Positions 58,301 to 64,000 of a DNA stretch of 64,000 nucleotides are shown here, one piece after another (position 1 is the first letter of the stretch; every line of letters begins with the position of its first letter). This DNA comes from Dipteronia dyeriana (lineage: Eukaryota; Streptophyta; Magnoliopsida; Sapindales; Sapindaceae). Where the stretch lies: NCBI GenBank assembly GCA_032871835.1, contig CM065296.1, positions 53,287,288 to 53,351,287 of the forward strand, written 5' to 3'. The notes under the pieces were generated by a model. The model was not told where the DNA came from. It worked only from the letters and a program-made list of their open reading frames with translations, and made no database searches. The position numbers and the translations under genes were made by a program.

Positions 58301-61300
58301 AGTAAAAGGAATAGTACTCGACTCTTTATTAGTTTGAATTTGATATGGAAAAACAAACTCTAGATTAGAATAAGGTTGAATTTGAATTGGATCTACGCTC
58401 TCATCCCTATCACTTTGACCGAACCCAAGTGACTCACTCCTATTGGGACTCAAAAACTCACTCAAAAATTGAAATTCTGCTCTCATCATGCAGCCCCCCC
58501 CCCCCCCAAATTTCGGTGTTATGACACCAAGGCCGTGAGTAACATCCATAGGCACTAGGTTTTTCTCTGTGTAGGTCAGTAGCATATGTAACCTTTTGTG
58601 TAGGGGAATATCCTATAGAAAGACATTTGACTGATCTTGGGTCAAATTTGCTACGGTTTTGAGTGTATGTGAACAAAAACCGTGCACCCAAAGATACTAT
58701 GTGGAATTTTAGAGATGTGCTTTTTATGAGGATAAGCCTGAATTAACATTTGATAAGGGGCCCGAAAATTCAGAACTCTAGATGGCTGTCTATTTATGAG
58801 ATAAATGGCTGTGAGGACAGCCTATCCCAAAAAATGTGTAGGTACATTCATGGCTAACAGTAAAGACTTGGCAACCTCTAATAAGTGCTTATTTTTTCTC
58901 TCCGACACTCCATTCTGTTGAGGAGTGTTAACACAAGTGCTTTGAATAATTTCCCAGAATTGAATTAAAGTATTCTTTACCATTATCAGTTCTAAGAGTT
59001 GAATCTTAGTCTGAAATTGGTTATTAATTATTCAATTAAAATTCTGGAAAATCTATCCAACCTCAGATTTCTCCTTCATTAGATATATCCAGGTTATTCT
59101 AGTATGATCATCGGTAAATGATACAAACCATCTAGCACCTGTGATATTATTCACCCTAGATGGCCCCCAAACATCGCTATGGATCAAATGGAATGGATGA
59201 GAGACAGTTTATATGCATGTCGTGGAAAGTTTTGACGTGTATGTTTGGAATATTGACAAATTTCACAATGAAACAGACAATGATTTTTATTATGGAATAA
59301 TTCTGAAAACATTATGCCAAGGTACATAAAGTTGGGGTGACCTAAACGATAGTGCCATAACATTACTGTACACTGATTATTCAACCTGACTGGACTACTA
59401 GACTGATTCCTAGGAGACACATACCCACTAGTTTGTGATAGTGTATCCTGAAAAACTTCAACTTGGTGAAAATAGAGCCCAAAAATTAATTCAGCACTGC
59501 CAATCATCCTTCCCGAATCTAAGTCCTGAAATACACAATGATCAAGGAAAAATTTAGTAACACATTTCAAGTCCTGTGTGAGTTTACTGATAGACAATAA
59601 ATTACAATCTAGATTATGGACCAAAAGAACCGAATGTAGGGTAATAGTATCAAGGATAGTCATCGGACCAATCTCTGCTACTTTTGAAAGAGACCCATCT
59701 GCAACCCTTATATTAAGATTACTAGAACACAACTCGTAGTGGTCAAATAATTTAGCATTTCCTGTCATGTGACATGTGGCACCTGAGTCCACTATCCATG
59801 AACTATTCTTCTTTTTCACATTTAAGAGCATTCAAAAAAATACCTTTTTGGGCTAAGGTTCCTGATCCAATAACAAAACTTGAAGATGTGTTATTGAACA
59901 ACTTTTGTAGAAGGTCCATCTGCTCTTTGCTAAATAGATTGGATTCGGTTGAACTGCAGCCTCCATGTTGCCTCAACTTTCTTTGTCATTTGAGAACCGT
60001 GGCTTCCAATATGCTGGTTTTCCATAGAGCTTCCAGCAGATTTCTTTGGTATCGCCCGGTAGTCGACAACGATCACACCAAGGTCTCCCGTTTCTTGGTC
60101 GATTGTCACTTGATTGGAACTGAGTGCCTCTAACAGCTAGGGCAGAATTCTCATTCGTTACATTGATGTTTTCTGCCTTGGTTTGTGGCTCCATCATGAC
60201 TTTCTTACTAATTTCTTCTCTACAAACCTCTGAGAAGACTTCACGAATCCTAGGAAGCGGTTTTGTTCCCAGGATTCTTCCTTTTGCTTCATCCAGGTTC
60301 TTGTTCAGGCCAAATAGGAATTTAAACACTCTTTTTTGTTCTACGATCTCCTTGTACAAAGCCTCAACTTTAGTGCAGGCCCATTTATGTTTTTCAAAAA
60401 CATTCAATTGCTGCCAATGTCGTATCAGGGAATTATAGTATTGTTTAACATTTAATTCCCCTCGCTGTAGGTCATGTAGGATGCTTTCTATTCCGAATAA
60501 TTCTAAGGCATTGTCATTGCTGGAATATGTTTCTTTGGCAGCCTCCCAGATCTCCGTGGCTGTTTCATAAAGTAAGAAGTTCTCTCCAATGTCTTTGTTC
60601 ATAGAATTGATCAACCACGACATTACCATACTGTTCTCTGTCTTCCACTGCTTGTATGCTGAGTCCTACTTCCTGGGTGGCTCCGCCATTCCAGTAATCA
60701 AATCATCTTTGCCCTTGCTGCATATGAACATCATTACGGATTGAGACCATTGAAGGTAATTCTGTCCATTTAGTTTGTGACCAGTGATGGGCAAATGAAG
60801 AAGATTATTATTGTTACCGGAACCTCTGAAATTAGTAGAAGAGGATGGTTCTGGGGAAAAAGTAACGGAAGAGGCAGGATTGGCCATTCCGTACTTTGTT
60901 GTATGAGGGAATTAGGTTTCAGAGAGTGCTCTGATAATGTGGAGAGAAACTTAGTTTTAATTTGACTTACTTTTGCACTGAAATCAGATGCATTAATATA
61001 TACAAAGGTAGTGAGAACCAGCTCATCTTGAAACGAGGAGCCTATGCTAATTTAAACTAATAGATAATAGATCCTATTCTAGAGATTATAGATAAGTAAC
61101 ATCTATTTATCTCTTTTATTTCATGCTAGCTAACAAGATAGAAAACATTTATGTTAACAAACTCCAACATTATAAAGAGCACGGAAAAACTAGTAAAATA
61201 TCTCTGAGCCCTTAGTGTGACGCAATGGAAACACAAAGGAATAAGACCGACGTCTATATTCCGTATTATACTGGGATTCATCAGAAATAAAGAGAAAATA

Positions 61301-64000
61301 ATCTGAAATTTTTATTGAATCAAAAGCTAATGAGCCTTTCGGCTTACAAGGCTATTTAAAGTGATTAATCCCTAACCCGAATTCTTGTTGGACAAGAAAC
61401 GGGATTACATAGCAAAAGTTACCAAAAATAGCAAAATCTGTGAAAAATAACAAAATCACGAAAGTTGCGGGATTAAATGATACCAACGACCCTAAACAAG
61501 TCAGAATTGACGGCAGACGGTTCTGATCTGTCAAAGTCAACTTATGACTAAAAAGGAAAGTTTCATAAAATAACAAAAACTGCGATTTCGGGCCTAAACG
61601 ATGGAATTTGGCCGAAAAAGGATGTGCCTCACCGCCAAAGGCGGTGACTTGAAACGATCTCGTCGATTCGCTTCAGGTGAAATTACTTAGCCTTGAATTT
61701 AGGATGATCCCTCAAAGCCATGTAGTAATCAGCCATTTGTTCTACATCATAGTGACTATATTGTATATTCTTAGCTTTGTAGCTTTTTCTTATGATGGCA
61801 GCCAACAACTCCTTGGGTTTTGTATAGAGATGAGTTTGTCATTCTATTAACAACATAAATTCTATGGCTTCTCTTTGTATAATTTATATCATGTTTAAAC
61901 TGAATTATCAGAGCCTGGTTGTACCAGGAGTGCCTTGGTTTGCGTCTCCCCATGTGATTGAATTTGTGTGATTTTTTTTATTGTATTTTTTTTTTGGGTG
62001 TGAATCTATGTTTGGGATTGGACCATGTAACAAACCTGTTGGTCTTGCATTTGAGAGAGTATGTTAGAGCTTAATACTATTGTCCATCCATGAACAATAG
62101 CAACAGTAATCAAAGTACTCAGTTTTCATCTTAGCAACATAAGCATAGGTCAAAATCAACCCCATATTGTTAGGAGCAATAGGAGCTTAAGCAGTTAGGA
62201 AATGACCCAACAATAGTATGAAGCACTCTAACAAGGTAATGGAATTTTAGTGAAAACAATATTTAGGTCTGTAGTAGCTTGATGCTAAACTATATCTCCC
62301 TTGTACAGTCTCAATAGGGGTAGACAATGAGGCTCCAGATTTTCATAGGTTCATACTTGAGAGTTGACTCTGAAGGGAGTTAGTGACCTTGTTTCCTGTA
62401 TAAATTGTTGCAATTCAGATTCGTGACGAGACCTTTCATAGTGGCAAGACTGACTTCTCTTCGAGACTGATCGGATGTATTTAAGTGTCTTTCAATTTGT
62501 TAAATTTCTTTAAATGTAATTGGAAATTAGTTTTGGGGTTTTTGTTCATCAAAATTTACCACTTGTACGGCTTTATATACTATGTGTGTGCATAAAGGTG
62601 CATCTCCTCTTTGATGCCTTATTCTAACTTTTTGTTTTCTACCTCTCCTGTGGTGCAAATATTTTTTAATAAATCTTGATTTTAACAAATCTGTATGTTC
62701 TTAAATTTTGTGCTGAAACATATTAATTTATTATACAAACAGTTCATTCTTCTAAGAAAGCTCTTCATTTGTAGCAATGTTTTGACAATAGAAGATTGGA
62801 ATTTAGGTATGGAATTGGTTGTCTATCACTGTTGAATATTCTCAATTTCTGTTCTGATTCTGACAGCTATGCAGTGGCAGTGTATTGTGTTTGCATATAT
62901 TCATAATTTTGCATGAAAACATATTGTTAAAGAGTTCAGCCTGCTAATAATTTTTATTCAGTCAGTAGTAGCACTCTGGGTGGTGAGAGATTAGATGTTA
63001 GGGATAGGTTCATCTATTGCTATCAATTGGCTTGCTTTCTCTTCTGATATTGACAGCTGTACTTTTCCATCTGCTAAGGTTTGCAATATTTAAAGATGGA
63101 ATAATTCTCTAGTCAGGTTTGGTCCTAAAGTTTTTTGTCAGGACCAGACCTAACTGGAGAAAGGACCCTGTAAAGATGATATCTGGTATTCACAATTTTT
63201 CTGTTTTTATTGTAACCTTGAACTTTCCTTATCAAACAGTGACAACTGCAGAACATCGATTGTTAATTTCCACAGAAGCTGTCCCAATTCTGATTGTTCT
63301 TATGATCTCTGTCTCACTTGTTGTCGGGAAATTAGAAAAGAATTTCAGCCTGTAGGTAATGAAGCAGAATCTTCTTCTAAACAACAGTTTGTTGAAGAAG
63401 TACATGGTCAAGTTACAGATTTCAATGGACAGATTTCTGTGGACAGGAAGGGATGTGGTTTGGAGAGTCAAAGGACCCTTCTAGCTGTTGAGTTGATAGC
63501 CGATGTGCCATGTAGCCTTTCTGATTGGAGAGCCAAGGCTGACAATAGCATTCCTTGTCCTCCCAAAGCTCAGGGAGGTTGTGGAACTCAGATACTTGCG
63601 CTGAGGCGCATCTTTGATGCTAATTGGGTTGACAAATTGATTAAGACTGCTGAGGACCTGACCATAAATTATCACTCTATGGATATTGATTTTTGTCATG
63701 GATGTTCTTTGTGCCATCCTGTCAGTTATGCTGAAAATGGATTAAAAGCTTCTGAAGTAAGGCAGGCATCTTTTAGGAACAACAGTCGGGACAATTTTCT
63801 GTACTGCCCAAATGCTATTCAATTGGGAAACAATGAACTGGAACATTTTCAAATGCATTGGATGAGAGGTGAACCTGTTATAGTTAGAAATGTATTTGAA
63901 AAGAGTTCTGGTCTCAGCTGGGATCCAATGGTCATGTGGAGGGCTTTTATCGGGGCAAAGAAGATATTGAAAGAGCAGGCTGACAGGGTTAAAGCAATTG
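45287..64000 (+). CDS. JMJ25-like: JmjC lysine-specific demethylase, JMJ25/KDM3-type (3' end beyond window)
   Basis: Nuclear histone demethylase family; IBM1/JMJ25 and other active members remove H3K9me1/2. Exons: 45287-46330, 46427-46557, 46967-47066, 47172-47304, 47408-47471, 63240-64000. All introns are GT/AG and the phases join without a break, giving 744 codons in the window. Residues 1-348 hold six AT-hook-like GRP motifs; 362-417 a RING-like Cys cluster; 485-520 a second Cys cluster ([20 protein letters not shown]); then the family's '[12 protein letters not shown]' region and the JmjC start '[14 protein letters not shown]'. The catalytic Fe-binding His/Asp lie beyond the end. No stops or frameshifts, so probably functional. 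JMJ24, JMJ25 and JMJ27 paralogues cannot be told apart here. Confidence 0.9.
46427..47471 (+). CDS. JMJ25-like: JMJ25-like exons 2-5 (RING-like zinc region)
   Basis: Exon 2 (46427-46557) encodes '[20 protein letters not shown]' and '[10 protein letters not shown]'. Exon 3 (46967-47066) encodes '[19 protein letters not shown]'. Exon 4 (47172-47304) is a Leu-rich helical stretch, '[18 protein letters not shown]'. Exon 5 (47408-47471) encodes '[20 protein letters not shown]', ending on TG of a split Cys codon before donor GTATCA. The Cys spacing is that of the zinc region found N-terminal to JmjC in plant KDM3 proteins. Confidence 0.9.
47898..48119 (-). repeat. 3' LTR of the intronic copia
   Basis: On the minus strand TGTTGGAGTTTGTTAACAG...TTTCTCTTCA. 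Highly similar to 60940-61169, with small indels. Confidence 0.9.
48127..49371 (-). pseudogene. Intronic copia: RT C-terminal part and RNase H
   Basis: Minus-strand reading from the gypsy insertion: '[20 protein letters not shown]', then a frameshifted stretch, '[20 protein letters not shown]', '[20 protein letters not shown]', '[20 protein letters not shown]', and on to the pol stop at 48127-48129 just before the polypurine tract. Frameshifts and stops are present, so it is not functional. Confidence 0.85.
49372..51723 (-). repeat. 3' LTR of the nested gypsy, 2.35 kb
   Basis: On the minus strand TGTAAGACCTATAATT...GCGTGACA. Its half nearer 51723 matches 54263-55527 closely, including 'taaacccttttaacatgttttt' and 'gtcttgacttcg'-type blocks with small indels. 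Confidence 0.88.
51773..54262 (-). pseudogene. Nested gypsy pol: RT, RNase H, integrase, chromodomain
   Basis: The frame enters mid-RT ('[19 protein letters not shown]') with '[16 protein letters not shown]' and the FIDD active site ('[20 protein letters not shown]'). RNase H: '[20 protein letters not shown]', '[20 protein letters not shown]', '[20 protein letters not shown]'. Integrase: '[20 protein letters not shown]', '[17 protein letters not shown]', '[20 protein letters not shown]'. C-terminus: '[20 protein letters not shown]' and a chromodomain-like end, '[20 protein letters not shown]'. Breaks lie near 53870, 53085, 52616 and 52205. Long intact stretches mark it as the youngest coding remnant here. 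Confidence 0.9.
54263..55527 (-). repeat. Truncated 5' LTR of the nested gypsy
   Basis: Equivalent to about 50470-51723 of the 3' LTR. It joins directly to mid-RT coding sequence at 54262/54263 (CAATTATA then TAAAACCG), so a deletion removed the rest of the LTR through early RT. Confidence 0.85.
55485..58493 (-). repeat. Tandem triplication, about 1.0-kb unit, of copia RT plus 43 bp of gypsy LTR
   Basis: Three near-identical units start at 55485, 56494 and 57502, each opening CCT(A/G)TGGAAACATTTAGAC, passing through the gypsy LTR terminus GGGTCTTACAATAGTAGCAC, and then carrying copia RT N-terminal and linker sequence. In minus-strand translation each reads '[19 protein letters not shown]' and '[20 protein letters not shown]'. 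Junctions fall in C-rich tracts; a C14 run is at 58494-58507. Confidence 0.92.
58498..59831 (-). pseudogene. Intronic copia protease, pre-integrase and integrase
   Basis: Protease region: '[20 protein letters not shown]' with the DSGA active site and '[18 protein letters not shown]'. GAG-pre-integrase: '[20 protein letters not shown]' and '[15 protein letters not shown]'. Integrase: '[20 protein letters not shown]', '[18 protein letters not shown]' and a Gln-rich '[20 protein letters not shown]' core with catalytic Glu, followed by stops. The 59831-59184 part is open; later parts contain several stops. Confidence 0.88.
59973..60887 (-). pseudogene. Intronic copia gag
   Basis: Met at 60885-60887, '[20 protein letters not shown]', then '[20 protein letters not shown]', a TAG at 60666-60668, '[20 protein letters not shown]', '[17 protein letters not shown]', and a knuckle-like '[20 protein letters not shown]' (C-x2-C...C; usual fourth ligand pattern altered). 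It ends with TGA at 59973-59975. The protease frame at 59831 is in the same frame, so gag-pol was one polyprotein now broken by stops. Confidence 0.88.
60940..61169 (-). repeat. 5' LTR of the intronic copia
   Basis: On the minus strand TGTTGGAGTTTGTTAACAT...TTTCTCTCCA, followed by CATTATCAGAGCACTC (primer site). Pairs with 47898-48119. Confidence 0.9.
61218..61749 (-). mobile_element. Solo LTR, 532 bp, perfect 5-bp target duplication, in the JMJ intron
   Basis: Minus strand TGATGTAGAACAAATGG...TTGCGTCA with TG...CA ends, flanked by TAGTG at 61213-61217 and 61750-61754. Homologous end to end with 42253-42782 and in the same orientation. It is independent of the larger copia insertion next to it. 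Confidence 0.92.
61755..63239 (+). other. 3' part of JMJ intron 5
   Basis: AT-rich intronic DNA with no transposon that I recognise. It includes T-runs (about 61973-61995) and ends with a pyrimidine-rich acceptor region before ACAG at 63239. Short repeated words (TTCTGATTCTGACAGCT at 62855 and TCTGATATTGACAGCTGT at 63044) suggest a small internal duplication. Confidence 0.55.
63240..64000 (+). CDS. JMJ25-like: JMJ25-like exon 6 (partial, runs off the window)
   Basis: Acceptor ACAG at 63236-63239. The first base T completes TG|T (Cys). It encodes [16 protein letters not shown] and [16 protein letters not shown], a variable acidic stretch, '[20 protein letters not shown]', '[10 protein letters not shown]', '[14 protein letters not shown]' and '[20 protein letters not shown]'. 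The frame is open for 761 bases with no stop. Because it begins without its own Met, it is easy to miss when looking for ATG-initiated frames. Confidence 0.9.

Larger units (their letters stand above)
47898..61169 (-). mobile_element. Ty1-copia element in the JMJ intron, minus strand
   Basis: Bounded by LTRs at 47898-48119 and 60940-61169 (222 and 230 bp). On the minus strand the primer site (TATCAGAGC) follows the right LTR, and the polypurine tract TTGAGGGGGAG precedes the left LTR. Order: gag, protease, integrase, RT, RNase H, with copia gene order. Without the gypsy insertion and the extra triplication copies it would be about 5 kb. I see no perfect target duplication. It is antisense to the host gene. 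Confidence 0.9.
47472..63239 (+). other. 15.8-kb intron 5 of the JMJ25-like gene, filled with nested retrotransposons
   Basis: Donor TG|GTATCA at 47472, acceptor AAACAG ending at 63239. It interrupts the codon for the first Cys of the second zinc cluster; the joined reading VYCDNC matches the family. Contents: 0.4 kb of ordinary intron, a minus-strand copia with a nested gypsy and a tandem triplication (47898-61169), a solo LTR (61218-61749) and about 1.5 kb of further unassigned sequence. About 87 percent is recognisable as transposon-derived. Confidence 0.88.

Noticed and set aside
47888..61180. Perfect target duplication for the large intronic copia
   Set aside because: The 5-bp flanks GAATA and TTATA do not match well enough; I do not claim a duplication for this element.

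Overview
The window is nuclear DNA of a flowering plant, most likely a eudicot. It is AT-rich and dominated by nested, decayed LTR retrotransposons of plant Ty1-copia and Ty3-gypsy types. It also carries a piece of plastid DNA with trnN-GUU, a dead FAR1-related gene, and the 5' two thirds of one intact-looking intron-containing host gene. I cannot name the species from the sequence.

Layout. 1-3030: degenerate repeat DNA. 3031-6130: truncated copia element on the minus strand. 6131-6917: LTR-like fragment with a 43-bp tandem array. 6918-14310: decayed minus-strand Ty3-gypsy element of Tat type. 14311-16470: LTR-like fragment and unassigned AT-rich DNA. 16471-35187: decayed plus-strand gypsy element related to the previous one. 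Its integrase is split by a copia complex at 17415-30864 with three LTRs, flanked by a 5-bp target duplication, and its 3' end carries a degenerate antisense reading frame. 35188-35546: copia LTR fragment. 35547-39695: sparse DNA with the plastid insertion (36927-37183) and two short tandem arrays. 39696-41597: FAR1-related pseudogene on the minus strand. 42112-42875: 119-bp tandem repeat broken by a solo LTR. 43180-44800: degenerate repeats.

The host gene starts at 45287 on the plus strand and is still open at the window end. It is a JmjC lysine-specific demethylase of the KDM3/JMJ25 type: an AT-hook-rich N-terminus, then a Cys-rich RING-like region, then the start of the JmjC region. Five exons lie within 2.2 kb. 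The sixth starts only at 63240, after an intron of about 15.8 kb (47472-63239). GT/AG sites and codon phase match across the gap (TG|T for a family cysteine). The intron holds a minus-strand copia (47898-61169), a chromodomain gypsy inserted in that copia's reverse transcriptase (49372-55527), a 1.0-kb tandem triplication that copied 43 bp of the gypsy LTR end (55485-58493), and a separate solo LTR with a perfect target duplication (61218-61749).

The most interesting point is the transposon-filled intron in a JMJ25-family gene. In Arabidopsis, IBM1/JMJ25 is known for a long heterochromatic intron whose methylation controls full-length transcript production through IBM2/ASI1 and EDM2. Whether this gene is under similar control is an inference that can be tested.
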